NCBI RefSeq assembly: GCF_018332655.1
Contig: NZ_BOQL01000050.1
Location: forward strand, 18,118-82,117
Origin: Actinoplanes auranticolor
GTDB taxonomy: Bacteria > Actinomycetota > Actinomycetes > Mycobacteriales > Micromonosporaceae
DNA length: 64,000 nucleotides
Direction of reading: 5' to 3'
The notes under the pieces are model-generated. The model ran no database searches. It was not told the DNA's origin and saw only the letters and a list, made by a program, of their open reading frames with translations. This document shows positions 50,633-63,974 of the stretch, piece by piece (position 1 is the stretch's first letter; each line of letters opens with the position of its first letter). The position numbers and the translations under genes are program-made.

Positions 50633-52309
50633 TCAGGCCTGTTCGCGCTGGGCCGCGGGCAGCGGCAGCGGCACCACAAGATCGATGCGGCCGGCGATCA
50701 GCGCCAGATGGATCCGGTACGGCCAGGGGTCGACCGTCACGTCCCGGGCCAGGTCGTACTCCCAGCCGGAAGGCACGGCGACCGCGACGGGCGTGCCGGT
50801 CCGCGCGCGGATCAGCTCGGCGTCGTGCAGAGTGCGCTCCCACCAACCGGTCCTGCCGAGGTCGGCGAGCACCAGGAACAGGCTCACGCCATGCCTGCGG
50901 AGCACTCGGGCCCGGTTCAGGAGCACCTCGACGGCCGATCCGCAGTAGAGGGTGGCGAAGCGGTGCGGTGTGATCTGCTCGCCCAGCAGGACGAGACCGC
51001 CCGGGCCGGGGCGCATCGTGCCGGTGCGCGGGACCGGGCCGGGCGCCGCCGGTACGGCCAGCCGCCCGGCGATGCGCAGCCCGGCAATGCTCAGCGGGGT
51101 GGTGACGGCGTTGCCGGAGTCCGCCGGTTCCCGTTCGCCGGCGGCACGCCGGAACGCGGTCTCCGCCTCCTCGAGACGCTGCGGGCAGCGCCGCCGCAAG
51201 GCAGGGTAGGTCATCGCCGGCGTGCGGGTCAGGAAATTCAGCCCGAACTGCTCCACGGGCAGGTGCAGCCGGGTGCCGTACGTCTCCCACCAGCGCATGC
51301 TGGGTGCCGCCCAGCGCTGGGTACGCCCGACCGCCGGCCGGCGCCGGCGTTCGTATTCCGCGAACGCGTCGGCAGGACGCTCGTGGGTGCTCAGCGCCGC
51401 TCCGAGGGCGAGCGCGTCCTCGAGGGCGAGTTTGGTGCCCGAACCGACGGTGAAGTGGGCGGTGTGCGCGGCATCGCCGAGCAGCACGGTTGCGCCGTGC
51501 GACCATCGAGCGTTCTCCACCACCGTGAAACGCCGCCAGCGGCTCGCGGCGCTGATCAGCGGGCAGCCTTTGAGGGGGACGGCGAAGACGCCGGCGAGGA
51601 AGGCCAGTGCCTTGGCGTCGATGGCGCCGCTCGGTTGCACTGCCTGATCGAGCCCGGCACGGCGCCAGGTGTCGTCGTCCATCTCGACCACGACGGTGCT
51701 CATCCCGCCGCCGTAGGCGTACATGTGCACCGCCATCGGCCCGGCGCTGGTGCGCTCGAAGGCCATCACCGCCGTGTCACCGATGTCCGCGGTGGTACCG
51801 AGCCAGATGAAGCGGGCCGCCCCGGTGCGTGTACGGGTTCCGAACTCCTGCCGCAAGGCGTCGCGATGCGTCGAGGCGGTGCCGTCAGCCACCGCAACCA
51901 CGTCCCCGGACGCCTCGCCGGGCTGTAGCTCGTGTCCGTAGTGCAGACGGGCACCGGCCGCGTCGGCCTGGTCGCGCAGCACCGACAGCAGCGCGTGGCG
52001 GGAGATGGTGCTGACCTCGAAGCCGGGGTAGGTCACCGACCGCGAGGCGAGCCGCACCGTGATCCCGCGTTGCGCCACGCTCGCCGCGGTGATCAGCTGA
52101 TGGGTTTCGGGGTCGTGTTCGGCCACCGCACGCAGGGTGCGCTCGGACAGCGAGACGCCGAAGCCGGAGGCGCCCGCGGCGCCCAGCCGGTCGTAGACGT
52201 CGACGACGGTGCCCGGTGACCGGAGCCGCACCGTACGGGCAAGGAACAGTCCCGCCGGGCCGGCACCCACGATGGTGACCCGGCCGCCACCGCCTGTTGA
52301 GTCGCGCAC
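50633..52309 (-). CDS. Salicylyl/anthraniloyl-CoA-hydroxylase-like flavoprotein with shortened C-terminal domain
   Basis: 558 residues. Residues ~1-390 form an FAD monooxygenase domain (TIVGAGPAGLFLARTVRLRSPG, VYDRLGAAGASGFGVSLSERTL, LLGDAAHTAHFTVGSGTKLALEDALAL), most like the first half of salicylyl-CoA 5-hydroxylase and anthraniloyl-CoA monooxygenase. Those have a second, Old-Yellow-Enzyme half of about 370 residues; here only ~165 residues remain, still recognisable near the end (IRARTGTPVAVAV, IHLALIAGRIDLV). It fits hydroxylation of an aryl-CoA made by the ligase at 58710-60362. GTG 52309 is the best start; AAGG lies nine bases upstream. Divergent from the methyltransferase gene. Confidence 0.7.
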   Translation of the reverse strand: MRDSTGGGGRVTIVGAGPAGLFLARTVRLRSPGTVVDVYDRLGAAGASGFGVSLSERTLRAVAEHDPETHQLITAASVAQRGITVRLASRSVTYPGFEVSTISRHALLSVLRDQADAAGARLHYGHELQPGEASGDVVAVADGTASTHRDALRQEFGTRTRTGAARFIWLGTTADIGDTAVMAFERTSAGPMAVHMYAYGGGMSTVVVEMDDDTWRRAGLDQAVQPSGAIDAKALAFLAGVFAVPLKGCPLISAASRWRRFTVVENARWSHGATVLLGDAAHTAHFTVGSGTKLALEDALALGAALSTHERPADAFAEYERRRRPAVGRTQRWAAPSMRWWETYGTRLHLPVEQFGLNFLTRTPAMTYPALRRRCPQRLEEAETAFRRAAGEREPADSGNAVTTPLSIAGLRIAGRLAVPAAPGPVPRTGTMRPGPGGLVLLGEQITPHRFATLYCGSAVEVLLNRARVLRRHGVSLFLVLADLGRTGWWERTLHDAELIRARTGTPVAVAVPSGWEYDLARDVTVDPWPYRIHLALIAGRIDLVVPLPLPAAQREQA

Positions 52310-52514
52310 GAGGAACCGCCTTCCGCAGCGAAGTCGTTGGTGATCCTCCCGGGCTGCCGGACAGCCGCGCACCTTCCGCAGTGCGCAGCGGACCGGCGTC
52401 CCGGCGGCGCACCCCGGAAGGTGCCAGGGCCGCGGCGTCGACGCCACGATCGGTGCCATCCCGTCGCCGCGCCCTGCCGCGGGCGACCCATCTGCATGCC
52501 TTGAGCGGAGAACG
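52310..52514. promoter_or_regulatory. Divergent promoter region, flavoprotein / aromatic-acid operon
   Basis: 205 noncoding bases between divergent starts; it should hold the promoter of the methyltransferase-PKS-ligase operon. No specific boxes recognised. Confidence 0.4.
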
Positions 52515-53561
52515 ATGGCCACCGAACGCGACATCACCCTCTCCCAAGCCGACTATTTACGGATCCTCATACACGGCACCACGGCGTTCGAGCTGCTGCG
52601 TACCGGGCTTGAGCTGGAGCTGTTCGAGCGGCTGGAAACCGACGGCGGGCTCGACGTGCCGGGCGTCGCCACGGCACTGGGCGTGCCCGAGCAACCCGCC
52701 CGGGTGTTGTTGCTCGGGCTGGCCGGTCTGCGTCTGATCGAGCTGCGCGAGGGCCGCTACGTCAACACGGAGCTGGTCCGGGCCAAGCTGCTGCGCGCCG
52801 CTCCGCGTTACCTCGGGGCGTTGATCGACGTGCAGGACCGGGTGATCAACGCGGCGATGGGCGAGCTGAGCGAGGCCGTGCGCAAGGGCACCAACGTCGG
52901 CCTGCGCCACATCGACGGTCCCGGCTCGACGCTCTACGAACGGCTCGGGGCGCACCCGGAGCTGCAGCACGTCTTCTACGCCAACATGGGCGACGCGTCG
53001 CGCAAGTCCATCGGACAGTTCCTCGACGCCTACGATCTCAGCGACGCACGCCGGGTGCTGGACCTCGGCGGCGGGGACGGCTCCAACAGCATCGCCCTGG
53101 CCACTCGTTACCCCGGGCTCGAGGCGACCGTCTTCGACCAGGGCAGCGTCGTCGAGCTGGCGGCGCAGCGCCTGAGCGACCCTGATCTGCGGCGACGGAT
53201 CCGGTTCCACGCCGGGGATCTGTTCACCGGCGAGCTGCCCGGCGGGCACGACATCATCCTCGTCTTTCACATCTTCGAGATCTGGTCGCTGGAACGCAAC
53301 GTGGAGCTGCTGCGCCGCTGCCGCGCCGCGCTCGCCGAGGGTGGCCGGTGCCTCGTCTACAACTTCGTCTCCGACGACGCGGGCACCGGTCCGCTGAGCG
53401 CCGGGTTCCTGTCGGCGTACTTCCTCACGCTGGCCTCCGGGGAGGGCATGGCCTACTCCGCAGCCGACATGGAGCGCGCCGTGCTCGCCGCGGGATTCAC
53501 CCGGGCCGAGCGGCACGACGGCTTCGGCTTCAGCCATGCCCTGGTCGTCGGTCACCGCTGA
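52515..53561 (+). CDS. SAM-dependent O-methyltransferase (NcsB1/MdpB1 type)
   Basis: 348 residues of the plant-COMT-like actinomycete methyltransferases: a winged-helix dimerisation domain (residues ~10-110), then VLDLGGGDGSNSIALATRYPG in motif I near 175, HIFEIWSLERNVELLRRCRAALAEGGRCLVYN in motifs around the catalytic region, and FGFSHALVVGHR at the end. In neocarzinostatin and maduropeptin pathways the equivalent gene methylates the aromatic polyketide acid. ATG 52515 has GGAG upstream. It lies 46 bases before the iterative PKS gene, same operon. Confidence 0.85.
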   Translation: MATERDITLSQADYLRILIHGTTAFELLRTGLELELFERLETDGGLDVPGVATALGVPEQPARVLLLGLAGLRLIELREGRYVNTELVRAKLLRAAPRYLGALIDVQDRVINAAMGELSEAVRKGTNVGLRHIDGPGSTLYERLGAHPELQHVFYANMGDASRKSIGQFLDAYDLSDARRVLDLGGGDGSNSIALATRYPGLEATVFDQGSVVELAAQRLSDPDLRRRIRFHAGDLFTGELPGGHDIILVFHIFEIWSLERNVELLRRCRAALAEGGRCLVYNFVSDDAGTGPLSAGFLSAYFLTLASGEGMAYSAADMERAVLAAGFTRAERHDGFGFSHALVVGHR

Positions 53562-53607
53562 GACAGCCGCCGCCCACACCAGATCTGGCGCGCCCAAGGA
53601 GAACTTG

Positions 53608-58709
<5,102 letters not shown>

Positions 58710-58710
<1 letters not shown>

Positions 58711-60362
58711 TGGCCTCCGATGTCGTGCCGTGGCCCGCAGACCTCGCCCACGCCTACCGCGCCGCCGGATGCTGGCGCGGCGAGTCCCTCGGCGCACAAC
58801 TGTGGCGATGGGCCGATGACCACCCCGATCGGGTGGCGGTGGCCGACGACACCCGTCGGCTGACCTATCGGGAGCTGGCCGTGCTCGCCGACCGGCTGGC
58901 CGAGGGCCTGGACCGGCTCGGGCTGCGCCGCGGTGACAGCGCGCTCGTGCAGCTGCCCAACACCTGGGAGTTCGTCGTGGTGTTGCTGGCCTGTCTGCGC
59001 GCCGACGTGGCCCCGGTGATGATGCTGCCGCCGCACCGGGAGAGCGAGCTGGGCGCGATCGGGGCGCATGTCGACGCCCGTGCGGTCATCGTGCCCGGCA
59101 TGTGGCGTAGTTACGACCACGAGGCCCTGGCCCACCGGGTGCTGCCCCGACTGGCCGACAAGGCACGCGTGCTGGTCTGTGGTGAGCCGCGCCGGGAGGC
59201 CAGTGCCCGACTCGGCGATCTGCTCGAGCCGGCACCCGGCGACGACGCAGCCCAGCGGCGCGAGCGCCTGGATGTGCGTGCGCCCACCGGGGCGGAGGTC
59301 GCGGTGTTCCTGTTGTCCGGCGGCACGACAGCCGTGCCCAAGGTCATCGCGCGGACCCACGACGACTACGCATACAACATCCGCTGCGCGGTGGCAGCCT
59401 GCGCCTTCGACGCGCGGACGGTCTATCTGGCGGCGCTGCCCGCCGGGCACAACTTCCCGCTGGCCAATCCCGGCATCCTCGGCACACTGGCCGCCGGTGG
59501 CCGGGTCGTGATGGTCGGCTCTCCGCGCCCGGACGCGGTGTTCGCCGCCATCGAGGCCGAACGGGTCACGGTGACGGCAGCGGTGCCGGCTGTCGTACTG
59601 CGCTGGATGGACGCCGCCGCGGCGACCCGCCACGACCTCAGCAGCCTGCGGTACGTGCAGGTGGGCGGATCGATGCTCTCGCCGGATGTCGCGGCGCGGA
59701 TCCGTCCGGCGCTGGGCTGCGGACTGCAGCAGGTGTACGGCATGGCCGAGGGCCTGATCTGTTACACCCGGCCGGACGCCACGGACGAGGTGGCGACCAT
59801 GACGCAGGGGGCGCCGATCAGTGCCTACGACGAGCTGCTGGTCGTGGACCGTGACGGCACGCCGGTGCCGCCCGGCGGGATCGGTGAGCTGCTGACCCGG
59901 GGGCCATACACGCCACGCGGCTACTACCGGGCCCCTCAGCAGAATGCGGAGTCGTTCACCACCGACGGCTGGTACCGCACCGGCGATCTGGTACGGATCA
60001 CCGCGGCCGGCCACGTCGTGGTGTGCGGGCGGGTTAAGGATCTGATCAACCGCGGCGGCGAGAAGATCTCCGCCGGTGAGATCGAGCAGCTGCTGCAGGA
60101 GCTGCCCGAGGTGGCCGAGGTGGCCGCTGTCGCGGTGCCGGATCCGATGGTGGGCGAGCGGGTCTGCGCCGTGGTACGGCTGCATCCGGAGCGCTCGCTG
60201 ACTCTGACGGCGGTCAGGGCGTTCCTCACCGCGCGCGGTGTGGCGGCATTCAAGGCACCGGAACACCTGGTCGTGGTCGATCAGCTGCCGCACACCCCGG
60301 TGGGCAAGCCGGACAAGGCCAGGCTCCGCGCCCTGGTAAGCGCTACCTTAAGCGACGCTTGA
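58710..60362 (+). CDS. Aryl acid adenylate-forming CoA ligase (NcsB2/MdpB2-like)
   Basis: 550 residues of the ANL superfamily, closest in pattern to 2,3-dihydroxybenzoate-AMP ligases: LSGGTTAVPKVIARTHDDYAYN in the phosphate loop region, ALPAGHNFPLANPG, QQVYGMAEGLICYTR, WYRTGDLVRI and RVKDLINRGGEKISAGEIE, with the late catalytic Lys in PVGKPDKARLR. NcsB2 activates the naphthoic acid as its CoA ester for transfer to the core. Start ATG 58710 shares a base with the PKS stop, so the two are coupled. Confidence 0.9.
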
Positions 60363-60519
60363 GGTGTTTCGCGGGAGATTGTTGGCGCAGGACCGATGAG
60401 TTGGCAGTCCGCGCATCGTCATAACAGTTAGAACCGGTTGGGCCGACCGGTTGTACTGCGCTCCGGAGTGCGCCGTCAGACAGCACGAGAACACCTCTCA
60501 TCCAGCGAATGGAGCTCAC
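60363..60519 (+). promoter_or_regulatory. Upstream region of the apoprotein gene
   Basis: 157 bases between the ligase stop and the apoprotein start; a separate, strong promoter is expected for a secreted protein made in quantity. The local sequence is less GC-rich (GTTGGC, ATAACAGTTAG around 60383-60430), compatible with a -35/-10 pair, but this is not certain. Confidence 0.4.
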
Positions 60520-60972
60520 GTGTCCGTGAACACGATCAAGCGTCGTCTCCTCACCGGTGCCGCCGCCACCGCGATGGTCGCCGCCACCGTCACCTTCGCC
60601 GCCCCGATGGCCGGTGCCGCCGAATCCGAGGCACTTGCGGCCGCCGTCTCGGTCAGCCCGTCGACCGGTCTCACCGACGGGGCGGCCATCGCTGTGACCG
60701 CGACCGGCCTGCAGGTCGGGACGACGTACACCATCGGCCAGTGTGGCGTGGTCGGCGACGTCTTCTCTTGCAACGAGGCGGGCCTGGTCACCGTCAGCCC
60801 CGCAGCCGACGGCACCGCCACGGCGTCGATGACGGTGGCCCGCACCTTCCCGGGCACCGTCGGCCCCGACGGCGAGCCGGGACCGGCGGTCGACTGCACT
60901 GTCGTCGAATGCGGTATCGGCATGTTCAACGAGGTCGGCGACGCCGCCGGAACGTCGATCAGCTTCGCCTGA
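60520..60972 (+). CDS. Secreted chromoprotein apoprotein (neocarzinostatin/C-1027 family)
   Basis: 150 residues from GTG 60520 (GGAG upstream). Signal peptide: KRR at 7-9, a hydrophobic stretch to ~30, and an Ala-rich cleavage area (AGA near 31-33). The mature ~110 residues match the macromomycin/neocarzinostatin fold: VSPSTGLTDGAAIAVTATGL, YTIGQCG, the disulfide pairs Cys75/Cys84 and Cys126/Cys131 (spacings 9 and 5; neocarzinostatin 10 and 5), and the end AGTSISFA. After the signal it has about 12 acidic residues and one Arg, as expected for acidic apoproteins. It binds and protects the enediyne chromophore outside the cell. This gene assigns the cluster to the 9-membered chromoprotein class. 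Confidence 0.95.
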   Translation: MSVNTIKRRLLTGAAATAMVAATVTFAAPMAGAAESEALAAAVSVSPSTGLTDGAAIAVTATGLQVGTTYTIGQCGVVGDVFSCNEAGLVTVSPAADGTATASMTVARTFPGTVGPDGEPGPAVDCTVVECGIGMFNEVGDAAGTSISFA

Positions 60973-61105
60973 CACACCCGCACCGAAGCGCCGGGCCGGC
61001 CTCTGCCGGTCCGGCGCTTTGCCGTCCGCAGTGCGCTCGCCGGGAGATGCCTCGCGCGGCGGCTGCTGCCTACCGTTAAGGGACATCTGCTTCCTGGAGG
61101 CACGC

Positions 61106-61942
61106 ATGCCCACCCCGAGGACCGGCCGGCTGAGCCTGCCGGACGCGAGCATCTACTACGAGGTACGCGGCGACGGCCCGCCTCTGCTGCTCATCCCCAC
61201 CGGCAACGGCGACGCCGCCCCCTTCGCCCCGATGGCCGACGACCTGGCCCGGCAGTACACCGTCATCACCTACGACCGGCGAGGCTTCTCACGCAGCAGG
61301 GTGTTCACCGACGTGGACGACGCCCGCCGCGTCGACGACGACGTGTCCGACGCCAGGCATCTGATCGACCAGCTCGGCGGCGGGCACGCGGACGTCTTCG
61401 GCAGCTGCTCCGGCGGCATCGTCGCGCTGTCCCTGCTGCAGAGGCACCCCGGGCGGGTCCGACGACTGGTCTCCCACGAGCCGCCGCTGGCCTCGGTGCT
61501 GCCGGACGCCGACCACTGGCTCGCCTACTACGACAACCTCTACGCCACCTACCGCGCCGAAGGGCTAGCCGCCGCCAAGGAAGCCTTCAGAGCGCACGTG
61601 GGTCTCGGTGCCGAGACCCGCCCACCCCCCGGCTCGGAGCTACCGCCGCAGCTGCTCGAGGAGTTGCTGGAGCGGCTGCGGCGCAATCTGCTCTTCTGGT
61701 TCGAGCACGAGGTACGCACCTTCCCCGGGCACCGCCTCGACACGGGCGCGCTGGCGGCGTCGGCGGACCGGCTCGTGCTGGCCGCCAGCACCACCGGTCG
61801 TGACCAGTTCGCGTACCGGCCCAACGAGGCCCTCGCCGCCGCGTTGGGTCTGCCGCTGCGGCACTTCCCCGGTGGCCACGTGGCCCACGTCACGCACCCG
61901 TTCGCCTTCGCCGCAGCCCTGCGCGACGCGCTATCAGGTTGA
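61106..61942 (+). CDS. Alpha/beta-hydrolase with Cys at the nucleophile elbow
   Basis: 278 residues, alpha/beta-hydrolase fold: YEVRGDGPPLLLIPTGNGDA with the oxyanion region, YDRRGFSRS, the nucleophile elbow FGSCSGGIVAL (residues 98-108) and a C-terminal His in GGHVAHVTHP. In close families the elbow reads GxSxG; here the central residue is Cys101 (G-S-C-S-G). It could use Cys, as dienelactone hydrolases do, or an adjacent Ser. ATG 61106 has GGAGG upstream. Follows the apoprotein gene; may be an esterase or acyl-transfer enzyme, or not part of the pathway. Confidence 0.75.
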   Translation: MPTPRTGRLSLPDASIYYEVRGDGPPLLLIPTGNGDAAPFAPMADDLARQYTVITYDRRGFSRSRVFTDVDDARRVDDDVSDARHLIDQLGGGHADVFGSCSGGIVALSLLQRHPGRVRRLVSHEPPLASVLPDADHWLAYYDNLYATYRAEGLAAAKEAFRAHVGLGAETRPPPGSELPPQLLEELLERLRRNLLFWFEHEVRTFPGHRLDTGALAASADRLVLAASTTGRDQFAYRPNEALAAALGLPLRHFPGGHVAHVTHPFAFAAALRDALSG

Positions 61943-61983
61943 CCTGCGGTACCGCCGCTGGTGCGGCGGAATGTCGCCGGCGC

Positions 61984-62018
61984 GAACGTGCCCGCACCGA
62001 CCCGGCGCAGGCACGTTC
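61984..62018. terminator. 9-bp hairpin between converging genes
   Basis: GAACGTGCC (61984-61992) and GGCACGTTC (62010-62018) with a 17-base loop, between stops at 61942 and 62027; weaker than the others. Confidence 0.5.
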
Positions 62019-62026
62019 CGCACGGC

Positions 62027-62446
62027 TCAGCGCCGGGTGAAACCGGCGATGAGGATGCCACCGACCACCACGTGCATGGCCGACAGCCACAGCATTGCGC
62101 CGGTCGTGGTGGCCGTCGCGGGGCCGCCGAACGACACCAGCAGCACCACCACCGCGATGATCGTCCAGATCAGGCGGCCCTTGGGGGTGAACCGTTCGAG
62201 CAGGGCCAGCAGGCCCCAGCCGACCAGGCCGATGACCAGCGGGGAGATGATCACACCGGCTAACGGCACCTCGGCGGGGGGATTGTCGGCGGCAGTCTCG
62301 GTCAACAGGTCGGTGCCGGCGATCGGGACGGCGATGATCCAGAGCAGCACGGCGGCGACCACGGCCGCGGCCACGGTCAACGCGCGCGTCTTCACGGTCC
62401 CGGCGCCCGTTCGCGAGGCATTTCCGGTGGACACAGTGGAATTCAT
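62027..62446 (-). CDS. Small four-TM membrane protein (DUF6069-like)
   Basis: 139 residues with four membrane segments (about 22-45, 62-82, 91-109, 116-135): ALTVAAAVVAAVLLWIIAVP, LAGVIISPLVIGLVGWGLLALLERF, LIWTIIAVVVLLVSFGGP and MHVVVGGILIAGFTRR. It resembles the DUF6069 family of actinobacterial membrane proteins of unknown function. ATG 62446 has a weak GGATGTGGA upstream. Orientation opposite to its neighbours, so probably its own transcript and possibly a bystander in the cluster. Confidence 0.7.
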   Translation of the reverse strand: MNSTVSTGNASRTGAGTVKTRALTVAAAVVAAVLLWIIAVPIAGTDLLTETAADNPPAEVPLAGVIISPLVIGLVGWGLLALLERFTPKGRLIWTIIAVVVLLVSFGGPATATTTGAMLWLSAMHVVVGGILIAGFTRR

Positions 62447-62615
62447 TCCACATCCTTCGTTTCGAGATGCCCCCCGGCGCGCTCAGGATATCGCACGATG
62501 CGCAGCTCAGACACGTGCACACCGGAATTCCCAGCGCACATCCGGAGACGACATCGGCACCGGTGCCCGCCACGCTGAAGGGGCCCTGGCACGCCTGCTG
62601 AGCGGAGACCACGCG
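62447..62615. promoter_or_regulatory. Noncoding region between DUF6069 gene and small ORF/P450
   Basis: Divergent gap that should hold promoters for 62446 (minus) and for the small ORF and P450 (plus). No specific motif recognised. Confidence 0.35.
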
Positions 62616-62741
62616 ATGCGAAACCACTGTTCCTTCGTCGATGACCGCATCAAGGAGCCCAACCACGCCGCGGGTGCGCCGCCGACGGCGGACACCAACA
62701 CCGATCGGCCTCGGGCGCGCTGGCGGCGCCGCAGCATCTGA
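62616..62741 (+). CDS. Candidate 41-residue small protein upstream of P450
   Basis: ATG 62616 is preceded by GCGGAG eight bases upstream and opens a 41-codon frame (starts MRNHCSFVDDRIKEPNHAA, ends RPRARWRRRSI) that stops 30 bases before the P450 start. Roughly 35 of 41 codons end in G or C, as expected for real coding sequence in this genome. One Cys near the N-terminus, two His and a basic C-terminus. I recognise no family; it could be a coupling peptide or an unannotated small protein. Confidence 0.4.
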   Translation: MRNHCSFVDDRIKEPNHAAGAPPTADTNTDRPRARWRRRSI

Positions 62742-62771
62742 CCTCGCCGCCCGTCTGCAGAGGAGAAACCG

Positions 62772-63974
62772 ATGACCGATCCGGACACCGAGGCACCCGC
62801 CTATCCCATCGGGCGTGAGTGCCCGTACCGGCCGTCGCCGCGCAACGACGCCCTCCGCGCGCGGGGACCGCTCGCCAAAGTCACCCTGTACGACGGCCGC
62901 GAAGCCTGGCTCGTGACCGGATTCGCGCAGGCCCGGCAGCTGCTCGCCGATCCGCGGGTGTCCATCGACCCGCATCGCGACGGCTTCCCGTTCGTCAGCC
63001 CCGACATGGCCGGGCTGGAGGACACTGGCTACACCGACGCGCTGATCGGTGTGGACCCGCCCGTGCACACCCGACAGCGCGCGATGCTGATCTCCAGCTT
63101 CTCCGCGCGCCGGATGAAGACACTGCGACCGGTCCTGCAGGCCATCGTGGACGAGCGGATCGACGCCATGATCGCCGCCGGTCCGGGCGCCGATCTGGTC
63201 TCGGCGTTCTCCGTCCCGGTGCCGTCGATGGCGATCTGCGTGCTGATGGGCGTGCCCTACGAGGACCGGGAGGCGTTCGAGAAGCCCGCCCGGGCTCTGT
63301 TCGACCCGGACGCGGCGCACGCCGAGCAGGCGATGGCGGACATGACCGCGTACTTCGACGACGTCGTCGGTGCCAAGTTGCGGCGACCCGGCGACGGGTT
63401 GCTCGACGATCTGATCGCCGAGCAGGTCCGCCATGGCCGCCTCACGCGGGCCGAGCTGGTCCAGTATGCGATGCTCATGCTGATCGCCGGGCAGGACACC
63501 ACCGCCAACGTGATCTCGCTGGGCATCATGGCGCTGCTCGAGCACCCGGAGCAGTTCGCCGCCCTGCGCGACGATCCCGGACTTGCCGCCGGCGCAGTCG
63601 AGGAGATCATGCGGTACGTGTCGCTGATCGAGGCCATCTCCCGGGTGGCGGTCGAGGACATCGACATCGCCGGTGTGCGTATCCGTGCTGGGGAGGGCGT
63701 GCTCATCGGTGCGGCCGCCGCCAACTTCACCACGGACCTGGTGACGCGCCCTGAGGAGCTCGATGTGCGCCGCGAGCCCCGCCACCACCTGGGTTTCGGA
63801 CACGGCGTGCACCAGTGCATCGGGCAGAACCTGGCCCGGCTGGAGCTGGAGCTGGTCTTCCGCGAGATTCCGCGCCGGCTGCCGGGGTTGCGGCTCGCGG
63901 TGCCCGCTGCGCAGGTGCGCACCAGTGTCACCGGTCCGCTGGAGCGGGTGGAGAGCCTGCCAGTCACCTGGTAG
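62772..63974 (+). CDS. Cytochrome P450 of the aromatic-acid branch (NcsB3-type candidate)
   Basis: 400 residues, class I actinomycete P450 (CYP105/107-like): DPPVHTRQRAMLISSFSARRMKTL, oxygen-binding IAGQDTTANVISL, a helix-K region VEEIMRYVSL in which the usual ExxR has EIMR, and the haem loop LGFGHGVHQCIGQNLARLEL. In neocarzinostatin NcsB3 hydroxylates the naphthoic acid; the same role is plausible because the aromatic PKS, methyltransferase and ligase lie just upstream, but a core role is also possible. ATG 62772 follows AGGAGA. It needs ferredoxin and reductase from elsewhere. Confidence 0.85.
   Translation: MTDPDTEAPAYPIGRECPYRPSPRNDALRARGPLAKVTLYDGREAWLVTGFAQARQLLADPRVSIDPHRDGFPFVSPDMAGLEDTGYTDALIGVDPPVHTRQRAMLISSFSARRMKTLRPVLQAIVDERIDAMIAAGPGADLVSAFSVPVPSMAICVLMGVPYEDREAFEKPARALFDPDAAHAEQAMADMTAYFDDVVGAKLRRPGDGLLDDLIAEQVRHGRLTRAELVQYAMLMLIAGQDTTANVISLGIMALLEHPEQFAALRDDPGLAAGAVEEIMRYVSLIEAISRVAVEDIDIAGVRIRAGEGVLIGAAAANFTTDLVTRPEELDVRREPRHHLGFGHGVHQCIGQNLARLELELVFREIPRRLPGLRLAVPAAQVRTSVTGPLERVESLPVTW

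Noticed and set aside
50157..51506. Extension of the NRPS N-terminus to 51506
   Set aside because: The extra ~450 residues are Arg/Ala-rich, lie over the PCP and flavoprotein genes and match no NRPS domain.
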